Shown: in pieces, positions 1 to 6,184 of the stretch
Numbering within the stretch: the stretch's first letter is position 1
How the letters are laid out: every line of letters begins with the position of its first letter
Translations under genes and position numbers: made by a program
From: Novosphingobium sp. UBA6722
Lineage (GTDB): Bacteria; Pseudomonadota; Alphaproteobacteria; Sphingomonadales; Sphingomonadaceae
Assembly (NCBI GenBank): GCA_002454125.1
Contig: DKII01000078.1
Location: 10,481 to 17,876 of the forward strand
DNA: 7,396 bases
Direction: 5' to 3'
The notes under the pieces: model-generated
Databases searched by the model: none
What the model saw: the letters and a program-made list of their open reading frames with translations, nothing else
Told to the model about the DNA's origin: nothing

Positions 1-718
1 CCGCCTGCCCGTTCGTCCGCAGCATCCGCACCCGGTTATAGACATAGCCGGCATCGCGGAGCACGCCCGGGCCGGGATCGAGCCCCTGCGCTGCCGGGTC
101 CTGCCCGTTGACCAGGCCCAGCCGGGCCAGGAACACCGTCCGCGCGGCGGGCGAGACATAGAGCAGCTGGCGGGTCGCCTGCGCCGAATTGTTGTTCCAC
201 AGCAGCGCGTCCATCCGCGCATCATGGTCCGCCACGGTCAGGACATTGGCGAGGCGAGCCGACAGCGCAGCTTCGCTAAGGTCACTCATCGGCCCGCCGC
301 GCCACACCGCGCGGCCCAGCTCGGCCGCTTCCGGCCGGCCCAGTTCGAACAGTGCCAGCGCATGGCGGGCGCGGGCGGCATTGCCCAGCGCCGGGTAGCG
401 ATCGAAGAAGGCGGCGATCCGGGTGGCCGGCACAGTCTCCCGCTCAAGCGCGCGTTCGGCATAGCCGCGCAGCTTGGCCTCCTCGGGGAAGCCCGGATAG
501 CTCAGCAGGAAGCTGGCGTAATCGTCAAACAGGAAGCGATCGGAACTGCTCAGCAGCTTCCAGCGCGCCACGGCCTGGGCCATCGGACTGGCCGGCGCAT
601 CGACCTGGGCAGCGCGCGCGCGGTCCCAGTCCGCACCATCCTGGGCGGAGGCAACTGAAGGAGTTATTGCCAGGCTTGCCAGCAGCAAAGCAAATGTCGT
701 GCGGACCATGCTGGACAT
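1..718 (-). CDS. slt: Soluble lytic murein transglycosylase, N-terminal part (5' end of gene; 3' end lies beyond the window)
   Basis: Reading the minus strand from the ATG at 718-716 gives 239 codons open to the window edge. Residues 1-25 form a signal peptide: a basic start (R6), a hydrophobic stretch FALLLASLAI, and a likely cleavage after ASA at A25, so the mature protein is periplasmic. The rest is helical and rich in Ala, Leu and Arg (for example WKLLSSSDRF, FLLSYPGFPEE, ARHALALFELGRPEAAELG, DHDARMDALLW). This matches the superhelical tetratricopeptide-like domain that precedes the catalytic domain in Slt70-type enzymes, as I remember it from sphingomonads. The catalytic domain with its glutamate would lie left of the window and is not visible. 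These enzymes cleave the MurNAc-GlcNAc bond to give 1,6-anhydro-muropeptides. The start at 718 is preferred over the in-frame ATG at 709 because AAGGAG (736-731) lies 12 nt upstream of 718 and 21 nt upstream of 709. It is divergent from dapA. The family call rests on the helical domain only. Confidence 0.8.
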   Translation of the reverse strand, partial: MSSMVRTTFALLLASLAITPSVASAQDGADWDRARAAQVDAPASPMAQAVARWKLLSSSDRFLFDDYASFLLSYPGFPEEAKLRGYAERALERETVPATRIAAFFDRYPALGNAARARHALALFELGRPEAAELGRAVWRGGPMSDLSEAALSARLANVLTVADHDARMDALLWNNNSAQATRQLLYVSPAARTVFLARLGLVNGQDPAAQGLDPGPGVLRDAGYVYNRVRMLRTNGQA

Positions 719-809
719 TCTTGGCAAAGGCTCCTTATCAGGCGCTGAACAGGCGGCTGCCGGGGCGGCAGTCACGGCTCCATATGGGCCAAGCGGAAGG
801 ATAAAGTCC
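719..809. promoter_or_regulatory. Divergent slt/dapA intergenic region
   Basis: These 91 bp separate the divergent starts of the transglycosylase and dapA, so promoters for both genes should lie here or extend into the coding ends. It holds the Shine-Dalgarno sequence of each gene (AAGGAG on the minus strand at 736-731; GGAAGG on the plus strand at 795-800) and a GC-rich inverted repeat at 757-771. I found no convincing -35/-10 pair on either strand, which is common for alphaproteobacterial promoters read by eye. Confidence 0.5.
757..771. repeat. Short inverted repeat in the dapA leader
   Basis: CTGCCG-GGG-CGGCAG is a perfect 6-bp stem with a 3-nt loop, lying 39 bp before the dapA start. It is seen directly in the sequence. 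It has no T-run, so it does not resemble an intrinsic terminator. It could be an operator or leader hairpin, but a palindrome this short is not rare in such GC-rich DNA. Confidence 0.3.
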
Positions 810-1691
810 ATGTTCTCCGGCTCGATTCCGGCGCTGATTACCCCGTTCACCACAGGTTCGGTGGACGAAGCGGCCTTTCGGCGGCTGGTTGACTGGCAGA
901 TTTCCGAAGGTTCGGCAGCGCTCGTGCCCTGCGGCACGACCGGCGAAGCGCCCACGCTTTCCAACGATGAGCAGCACCGCCTGTTCGCGGTTGCGGTCGA
1001 AGCGGCGGCCGGCCGGGTGCCGGTGATCGCCGGCTGCGGCAGCAACGATACCCAGACCGCGCTGTGGCACATGCAGGAAGCCAAGGCCGTGGGCGCCGCT
1101 GCCGCGCTGATGGTCGCGCCCTATTACAACCGCCCCAGCCAGGCCGGACTGCTCGCGCACTTCAGCTACCTGGCGGAAAAGGTCGACCTGCCGATCGTGC
1201 TCTATAACGTGCCCGGCCGGACCGTGACCGACATCAAGCCCGAGACGGTCGCCGAACTGGCCCGCCGCTTCCCCGACCGGATCATCGGCATCAAGGATGC
1301 CAGCGGCGATATGACCCGCCTGACCGCGCACCGCCTGGCGCTTGGCCCCGGCTTCGTTCAGCTGTGCGGCAACGATGACATGGCATTGCAGTATAACGCC
1401 GGGGGCGGGGTGGGCTGCATCTCGGTCACCGCCAACGTCGCCCCGCGGCTCTGCGCCGAATTCCAGGCCGCCAGCCAGGCCGGTGACACGGCCAGGGCGC
1501 ACGAGCTCAACGAGCGGCTGTTCCCGCTGCACCAGGCGCTGTTCACCGATGCCTCGCCGGGCCCGGTCAAGTACGCGCTGACCCGGGTCTGCGACTGGCT
1601 GAACGAGGAAGTCCGCCTGCCGCTGGTCGCCTGCAGCGCCGAAAGCCGCCGCGCGGTCGATGCCGCGCTGGAGCACGCCGGGCTGGTCTGA
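810..1691 (+). CDS. dapA: 4-hydroxy-tetrahydrodipicolinate synthase
   Basis: This 293-residue protein matches the usual DapA length (292 in E. coli). It condenses pyruvate with aspartate-4-semialdehyde, the committed step to diaminopimelate and lysine, in the cytoplasm. The family signature is complete along the TIM barrel: CGTTGE at 41-46 (Thr43/Thr44 bind substrate), YYNRP at 105-109 (catalytic-triad tyrosine), LYNVPGR at 131-137 (Tyr132 catalytic, Arg137 binds the semialdehyde carboxylate), and IGIKDAS at 159-165, where Lys162 forms the Schiff base with pyruvate. The ATG at 810 is chosen because GGAAGG (795-800) sits 9 nt upstream and the protein then begins MFSGSIPALITPF, aligned with known DapA starts. 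The reading frame stays open about 37 codons further upstream but without family similarity. The gene is single and complete, divergent from the transglycosylase and followed by an 81-bp gap before smpB. All residues expected of an active enzyme are present. Confidence 0.97.
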   Translation: MFSGSIPALITPFTTGSVDEAAFRRLVDWQISEGSAALVPCGTTGEAPTLSNDEQHRLFAVAVEAAAGRVPVIAGCGSNDTQTALWHMQEAKAVGAAAALMVAPYYNRPSQAGLLAHFSYLAEKVDLPIVLYNVPGRTVTDIKPETVAELARRFPDRIIGIKDASGDMTRLTAHRLALGPGFVQLCGNDDMALQYNAGGGVGCISVTANVAPRLCAEFQAASQAGDTARAHELNERLFPLHQALFTDASPGPVKYALTRVCDWLNEEVRLPLVACSAESRRAVDAALEHAGLV

Positions 1692-1772
1692 ATCAGGCCA
1701 GCCTGTTTCCACTTCATTTAAGTAGGACTGGCGGTTTCCTTTTTACCGCATCGTGCCTACATGGCCCGCATA
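1692..1772 (+). promoter_or_regulatory. dapA-smpB intergenic region with a U-rich-loop hairpin
   Basis: This stretch holds the most AT-rich DNA in the left half of the window (around 1706-1744, including TTCATTTAAGTAGG). A possible hairpin GCGGT-TTCCTTTTT-ACCGC lies at 1731-1749 (5-bp stem, 9-nt loop), ending 11 bp before the ATG at 1761. It has no T-run after the stem and so is not a typical terminator. The promoter of the five-gene run probably lies here or inside the dapA end, but I see no clear -35/-10 pair. A GAATC site (the GANTC recognised by CcrM methylase) overlaps the dapA stop at 1690-1694. Confidence 0.4.
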
Positions 1773-2255
1773 ATGGCCCGTCCGACCCACGCAGCATTCG
1801 ACAAGAAAAAGGTGGTCGCCGAAAACCGGCGGGCGCGGTTCGATTACTATATCGAGGATACGACCGAGGCCGGGATCGCCCTGACCGGGACCGAGGTGAA
1901 GAGCCTGCGGTTCGGCGAAGGCTCGATTGCCGAGGCCTATGCCGAGGTCAAGAACGGCGAAGTCTGGCTGATCAATTCCAACGTGCCGGAATTCAGCCAC
2001 GGCAACCGTTTCAACCACGTGCCCAAGCGCCCGCGCAAGCTGCTGCTGCATGAGCGTGAGATTGCCCGCTTCACCGGGGCGGTTGAGCGCAAGGGCATGA
2101 CGCTGGTGCCATTGTCGATCTATTTCAACGGCCGCGGCCGCGCCAAGGTCGAGCTGGCACTGGCCAAGGGCAAGAACGTGGCGGACAAGCGCGCCACGAT
2201 CAAGGAACGCGACTGGAAGCGTGACCAGGCGCGGATTATGCGGGACCACAAATGA
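1773..2255 (+). CDS. smpB: SsrA-binding protein SmpB (trans-translation factor)
   Basis: SmpB binds the tRNA-like part of tmRNA (SsrA) and carries it to stalled ribosomes, releasing them and tagging the incomplete protein for proteolysis. The 160-residue product has the normal family length and signatures: VVAENRRARFDYYIED near the start, GIALTGTEVKSLRFGEGSI (oligonucleotide-binding barrel), and the basic tail AKGKNVADKRATIKERDWKRDQ, which enters the ribosomal mRNA channel. I chose the ATG at 1773 because the protein then begins MARPTHAAFDKKK, as I recall for related SmpB. An in-frame ATG at 1761 would add only MARI. Neither start has a recognisable Shine-Dalgarno sequence, so the choice rests on similarity alone. 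Its stop overlaps the start of the DUF2062 gene (ATGA), making it the first gene of a tightly packed run that includes cckA. Confidence 0.96.
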   Translation: MARPTHAAFDKKKVVAENRRARFDYYIEDTTEAGIALTGTEVKSLRFGEGSIAEAYAEVKNGEVWLINSNVPEFSHGNRFNHVPKRPRKLLLHEREIARFTGAVERKGMTLVPLSIYFNGRGRAKVELALAKGKNVADKRATIKERDWKRDQARIMRDHK

Positions 2256-2833
2256 CCACCTTTTCTTCCCGCATTTTCCGCTGGGCCCGGGCCAACATGC
2301 CCAGGCGTGAGGAGCTGGAGCACAACCGCTGGGTCGGGCCGTTTGCCCGCCGGCCGGAACTGTGGCGCTTTACCCGCCGCTCGGTCCCGCGGGGGGTGGC
2401 GGTCGGCCTACTGGTCGGCATCTTCGCGCTGATCCCGGGGATCCAGATCATCGGCGCCGCGCTGATGTGCGTGCCCTGCCGCGGCAATATCCCGCTGGCC
2501 GCGCTGATGACCTTCCTGTCCAACCCGGCGACCACGCCGCTGATCCTGGCCGGATCGATCTGGCTGGGCAACAAGCTGGGTTTCCATGCCGATCCCGCGA
2601 CTTTCTACGGGCTCTATGAGCGCGGCGCGGGCCTGGGCGAATGGACCAACTGGCTGCTGTCCGACGCGGCGCCGGCGGCACTGCTCGGTCTGTTCATCAT
2701 TTCAACGGTGTCGGCGGCAGTCGGCTATCTTGTTTCCTCCTTCACCTGGACCAGCTGGGTCCGCCGCAAGCGCCGCGCGGCGCAGGAACGGATTGTCGCC
2801 CAGCGGCGGCAGCAGGAACCGATCCAACCGTGA
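2252..2833 (+). CDS. DUF2062 domain inner-membrane protein
   Basis: This 193-residue protein matches the DUF2062 pattern: a basic segment RRSVPRG (42-48) followed by a hydrophobic helix with VGIFALIPGIQ (55-65), then PCRGNIPLAALMTFLSNPATTPL (about 75-97), where the Asn residues and the NPxTTP turn are the family hallmark. Predicted membrane segments are about 49-73, 80-107 (including a Pro-containing turn) and 140-163. A strongly basic cytoplasmic tail (RRKRRAAQER, 171-180) follows. The biochemical role of the family is not known, and I do not assign one. The start is fixed by the 4-nt ATGA overlap with the smpB stop and a GGGA ribosome-binding site at 2242-2245. Its own stop overlaps the GTG of cckA (GTGA). 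It is thus translationally sandwiched between a ribosome-rescue factor and a cell-cycle kinase, which suggests co-expression but does not prove shared function. Confidence 0.85.
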   Translation: MTTFSSRIFRWARANMPRREELEHNRWVGPFARRPELWRFTRRSVPRGVAVGLLVGIFALIPGIQIIGAALMCVPCRGNIPLAALMTFLSNPATTPLILAGSIWLGNKLGFHADPATFYGLYERGAGLGEWTNWLLSDAAPAALLGLFIISTVSAAVGYLVSSFTWTSWVRRKRRAAQERIVAQRRQQEPIQP

Positions 2834-5250
2834 GCGCGCCCGGCTCTCGTCTGGCCGCCAGCGGGAGTGAGCGGCTGATCGTTGGCGCGGCCCTGGTCGT
2901 CAGCCTGGGCCTGGTCTGGCTTGCCACCGATAGCGCGCTTGTCCTGGCCGCTTTTGCTGCCGGCCTGATTGCGCTGGGCGGGCTGACCTGGGTGCTGGCC
3001 AAGCCCAAACCGGTCGAGCAACAGGTCGAATATGCCCTGCCGGACTGGTCGGTGACTGTGGCGGCGATTGACCGGCCGGACTGCGCCGTCGCCATCACCG
3101 ACCGCGCCGGCCGATTGGTCTGCGCCAACCGCGCCTTCGAGGCCTGCTTCACCACGTCCCACGCCCCGCCGCGCCTGCCGGTCGACAATGCCTCGCTCGA
3201 ACGCCTCGCCAAGGCCGGCCGCTCGGGCTGGCGCGACGGGCAGGGCAAGGCCGACATCATCGAGAACGAGATCGGCCGCTGGAGCGCCGAGGCGCAGCGC
3301 GCCGGGCGGGGCGACGATTACCTGGTCTGGACGATCAGTCCGCTGGCCAACCCCGATCCGGTGGCCGAGCTTGTTCCGCACCTTGACGGCAAGCTGGGTC
3401 GGGCACTCGCCGCGGCCGGGATGGCCGCTGCGATCGTCGATCCCGATGGCAAGATCCGCGCCGCCAGCTCCGGCTTTGCCGCGCGCGCCACGGGCGATCC
3501 GGCGGCGCTGCTGACCGGGCAGGAGTTTACCGCCTTCCTCCGCCAGGATGAGCGTGACCAGGTCAGCTGGGCGCGCGAAGGGCGGCGCGGCAATCCGCTG
3601 ACGATGTATTACCTGCCGGTGCGTGATCCCGATGCACCCGGCGCGGTCGATTACGGCACCACGCCTTCGCTGATGCTGCTGGTCGAGGCCGGAGTGGGCC
3701 TGGGCGGCGGGGCAGTGGAAGGGACGGCAGCTGTCCCGCATCTCGAGGCCTTGCTCGGCAACCTGCCGCTGGGCCTGGCCATGGCCGATCGCGATGGGCG
3801 GCTGCTCTTCGCCAACCCGGCCTTCATGCGCGCCGCCGGGCGTGAGGGCGAGGCTCCGCCGGTCTATCCGACCGACCTGGTGGTGCAGGAAGACAAGGGC
3901 GCGATTTCCGATGCGATCCGCCGCTTTGCGCAGGGGCCCGCCGCAGCAGGTGACCTGGCCGTGCGGCTGCGCACCCAGCCGGAAGACCCGGTGACGCTCA
4001 GCCTGGCCGGCGTGCGCGGGCTGGGTGAGGCGGCCGTGCTGCTCAGCCTGACCGACTCCAGCGAGGAGACCCGGCTCAAGCGTCAGGTGGCCCAGGCTAC
4101 CAAGATGCAGGCCGTGGGGCAGCTTGCGGGCGGCGTCGCGCACGATTTCAACAATGTGCTGACCGCGATCCTTGGTACCTGCGATCTGATGCTGCTGCGC
4201 CATACGCCGGGCGATAGCGATTACGACGATATCCAGCAGATCCGCGCCAATTCGAACCGCGCCGCCAGCCTGACCCGCCAGCTCCTGGCCTTCAGCCGCC
4301 AGCAGACGTTGCGGCCCGAAGTGCTGCAATTGCCCGACGTGGTGCAGGATGTCTCAACCCTGCTGAAACGGCTGATCGGTGAGAAGGTAAAGCTTACCGT
4401 CACGCACGACCGCGATCTGGGCGCCGTTCGCGCCGATCCCAGCCAGCTGGAGCAGGTGATCGTCAACCTGGTGGTCAATGCCCGCGATGCGGTGCTGTCC
4501 AAGGGCGAGATCGGCGGCGGCAAGATCACGCTCGCCACGCGCCGCGTCACCGCCGCCGATGTGCGCGGCATGCGCAGCGCGATCATGCCGCAAGTCGATT
4601 ACACCGCACTGGTGGTGGAAGACACCGGCACCGGGATCGCGCCCGATTACCTCGGCAAGATCTTCGAGCCGTTCTTTACCACCAAGGAACAGGGCAAGGG
4701 CACGGGCCTCGGCCTCTCGACCGTTTACGGCATCGTCAAGCAATCGGGCGGCTTCATCTTTGCCGACAGCGAAGTGGGCAAGGGCACGAAGTTCACGGTC
4801 TATCTGCCGGTCCACCACGCCACGGCCGAGGAACTCGCCGCCAAGACGGCCCGCACCGAACCGGCCGCGCAGTGGGCCGGGGGCGGGCGCGTGCTGCTGG
4901 TCGAGGATGAGGACATGGTCCGCGCCGTCGCCGAACGCGCGCTGACCCGCGCGGGCTATACCGTCACCGCCGCCGCCGATGGCGATGAAGGCCTGGCCTA
5001 TGTCGAGCAGGGCGCCGAATTCGACCTGGTCCTGTCCGACGTGGTCATGCCCGGCATGGACGGCCCCGCCATGGTCCGCGAAATCCGCGCCCGCCATCCC
5101 TCGCTGCCGGTGCTGTTCATGTCGGGCTATGCCGAAGAGCAGCTCCGCAAGGAAATCGACATCGCCGACGTCCACTTCCTGCCCAAGCCCTTTACCGTGC
5201 AGCAGGTAACCGACAAGGTCGGCGGTGTGCTGGCTGCGGCCAAGGCCTGA
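2830..5250 (+). CDS. cckA: Cell-cycle hybrid histidine kinase CckA
   Basis: CckA autophosphorylates and passes phosphate through its own receiver domain to ChpT and on to CtrA and CpdR, controlling the alphaproteobacterial cell cycle and motility genes. The 806-residue product has two N-terminal membrane helices (about 16-32 and 36-57) and almost no periplasmic loop. Three PAS-like segments follow (about 75-180, 190-295 and 305-425, the last with LPLGLAMADRDGRLLFANPAF). Next is a HisKA domain with VGQLAGGVAHDFNNVLTAI, phosphoacceptor His438. The ATPase domain has an N-box around Asn546-Asn550, DTGTGI at 598-603, FEPFF at 612-616 and GKGTGLGLS at 622-630. A C-terminal receiver has Glu692/Asp693, phosphoacceptor Asp737 (LSDVVMPGMDG), Ser765 and Lys786. 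All catalytic residues are present. The GTG at 2830 is chosen because it overlaps the DUF2062 stop (GTGA) and begins just before the first membrane helix; an AGGA at 2814-2817 is only a weak Shine-Dalgarno. It is longer than Caulobacter CckA (about 690 residues, from memory). Another hybrid kinase is possible, but the architecture and HDFNN box favour CckA. Confidence 0.92.
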   Translation: MSAPGSRLAASGSERLIVGAALVVSLGLVWLATDSALVLAAFAAGLIALGGLTWVLAKPKPVEQQVEYALPDWSVTVAAIDRPDCAVAITDRAGRLVCANRAFEACFTTSHAPPRLPVDNASLERLAKAGRSGWRDGQGKADIIENEIGRWSAEAQRAGRGDDYLVWTISPLANPDPVAELVPHLDGKLGRALAAAGMAAAIVDPDGKIRAASSGFAARATGDPAALLTGQEFTAFLRQDERDQVSWAREGRRGNPLTMYYLPVRDPDAPGAVDYGTTPSLMLLVEAGVGLGGGAVEGTAAVPHLEALLGNLPLGLAMADRDGRLLFANPAFMRAAGREGEAPPVYPTDLVVQEDKGAISDAIRRFAQGPAAAGDLAVRLRTQPEDPVTLSLAGVRGLGEAAVLLSLTDSSEETRLKRQVAQATKMQAVGQLAGGVAHDFNNVLTAILGTCDLMLLRHTPGDSDYDDIQQIRANSNRAASLTRQLLAFSRQQTLRPEVLQLPDVVQDVSTLLKRLIGEKVKLTVTHDRDLGAVRADPSQLEQVIVNLVVNARDAVLSKGEIGGGKITLATRRVTAADVRGMRSAIMPQVDYTALVVEDTGTGIAPDYLGKIFEPFFTTKEQGKGTGLGLSTVYGIVKQSGGFIFADSEVGKGTKFTVYLPVHHATAEELAAKTARTEPAAQWAGGGRVLLVEDEDMVRAVAERALTRAGYTVTAAADGDEGLAYVEQGAEFDLVLSDVVMPGMDGPAMVREIRARHPSLPVLFMSGYAEEQLRKEIDIADVHFLPKPFTVQQVTDKVGGVLAAAKA

Positions 5251-5269
5251 GCGGGGCAGGCGGGGGCAG

Positions 5270-6184
5270 ATGGCCGGAAGTCAGGACTTTGCCGACGACC
5301 CGCGCAATGCCGGCGTATTGGCGCTGGTCGATGGGGCGCTGGTACCGCTGCAGGACGCCACTGTCTCGATCTTCGATGCCGGTTTCGGGCTGGGCGACGG
5401 GGTGTGGGAAGGGCTGCGGCTGCACCGCGGCGCATTGCTGTTCCTCGAGGCGCATCTCGATCGGCTCTATGCCGGGGCCCGGGCGATCGCGATCGATGTG
5501 GGCTTGACGCCAGACGAGATGCGCGCCGAACTCAAGCGGCTGCTGCTGGCCAACCGCATGGAAGACGGTGCGCACCTGCGGCTGATGGTCACGCGCGGGC
5601 GCAAGCGCTCGATCAACCAGGACCCGCGCCACGCGCTCGGCAAGGCCACAGTCGTCTGCACCGCCGAGTTCAAGGTGCCGAGCGTGGCCGTGACCGGCCT
5701 CAACCTGCACATCGGCTCGATCCGCACCAGCGGCGCTGAAACCTTTGACATGCACCTCAATTCGCACAGCCGGCTGAACTATATCCGCGCCCTGCTCGAA
5801 GCGATCGATCAGGGGGCGGATGAGGCGGTGATGCTCGATCCGCACGGCATGATTGCCTCGTGCAACGCCACCAACCTGTTCTGGGTGAAGGACGGCGAGG
5901 TGCGCTGCGCCACCGACCGGTTCTGCTTCCCCGGCATCACCCGCGGCAATGTGATCGCGCTGTGCCAGGGCGGGGCAGCGCCAATCCAGGTCGGCGATTT
6001 TCCGCCGCAGGATCTGCTGGGTGCCGATGAGGCTTTCGTCACCGGCACAATGGGCGGGATCACGCCCGTGGCGCGGGTCGACGGGACAGCCTTTCCGCCG
6101 GGGGCCGGCCCGGTGACGCAAGCACTCCAGGCCGCCTATGCCGCGCTCAAGGACCAATACGCCAGGGAGCACCCATTGCTGTGA
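5270..6184 (+). CDS. Class IV aminotransferase-fold protein lacking the canonical PLP lysine and glutamate
   Basis: The 304-residue protein follows the D-amino-acid/branched-chain aminotransferase (fold IV) pattern throughout: SIFDAGFGLGDGVWEGLRL (33-51), HLDRL with Arg65 at the cofactor-phosphate position, LMVTRGR (105-111), GADEAVMLDPHGMI (182-195), CNATNLF (198-204), FPGITRGNVI (220-229) and ADEAFVTGTMGGITPVARVDG (252-272). Annotation pipelines would name it aminotransferase class IV. However, ungapped alignment with the D-amino-acid transaminase segment DIKSLNLLGNVLA places Asn164 (in HLNSHSRLNYI) at the Schiff-base lysine. Ser197 (in IASCNATNLF) falls at the glutamate that holds the pyridine nitrogen (VTEGSSSNVF). 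No lysine occurs anywhere between Lys135 and Lys207. Ordinary transaminase activity is therefore doubtful; a pseudoenzyme or a different reaction using the same pocket is possible. The ATG at 5270 is chosen for the AGGCGGGGG before it; an upstream in-frame GTG (5225) would overlap cckA. It lies 19 bp after cckA, and its stop overlaps the sulfotransferase-like gene (GTGA). Confidence 0.85.
   Translation: MAGSQDFADDPRNAGVLALVDGALVPLQDATVSIFDAGFGLGDGVWEGLRLHRGALLFLEAHLDRLYAGARAIAIDVGLTPDEMRAELKRLLLANRMEDGAHLRLMVTRGRKRSINQDPRHALGKATVVCTAEFKVPSVAVTGLNLHIGSIRTSGAETFDMHLNSHSRLNYIRALLEAIDQGADEAVMLDPHGMIASCNATNLFWVKDGEVRCATDRFCFPGITRGNVIALCQGGAAPIQVGDFPPQDLLGADEAFVTGTMGGITPVARVDGTAFPPGAGPVTQALQAAYAALKDQYAREHPLL

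Noticed and set aside
224..658. Plus-strand open frames in the first 800 bases
   Set aside because: They lie opposite the minus-strand transglycosylase, which has a signal peptide, a ribosome-binding site and family-like sequence. The plus-strand products are low-complexity Arg/Ala/Pro-rich.
1696..1706. Short palindrome after dapA (AGGCCAGCCT type) as a terminator
   Set aside because: The arms leave only about 2 nt for a loop and no T-run follows, so it cannot form a usual intrinsic terminator.
738..1712. Minus-strand open frame opposite dapA
   Set aside because: DapA on the plus strand is complete with all catalytic residues. The antisense product shows no domain and is a codon-bias shadow.
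1718..1721. TTAA half-site of a CtrA box (TTAA-N7-TTAA) before smpB
   Set aside because: No second TTAA follows at the required spacing, so there is no CtrA box by this pattern.
2725..4329. Long minus-strand open frame (534 codons) opposite cckA
   Set aside because: It is antisense to a well-supported kinase gene. The product is rich in Gly, Arg, His and Gln without any recognisable domain, as expected of an antisense shadow in GC-rich DNA.
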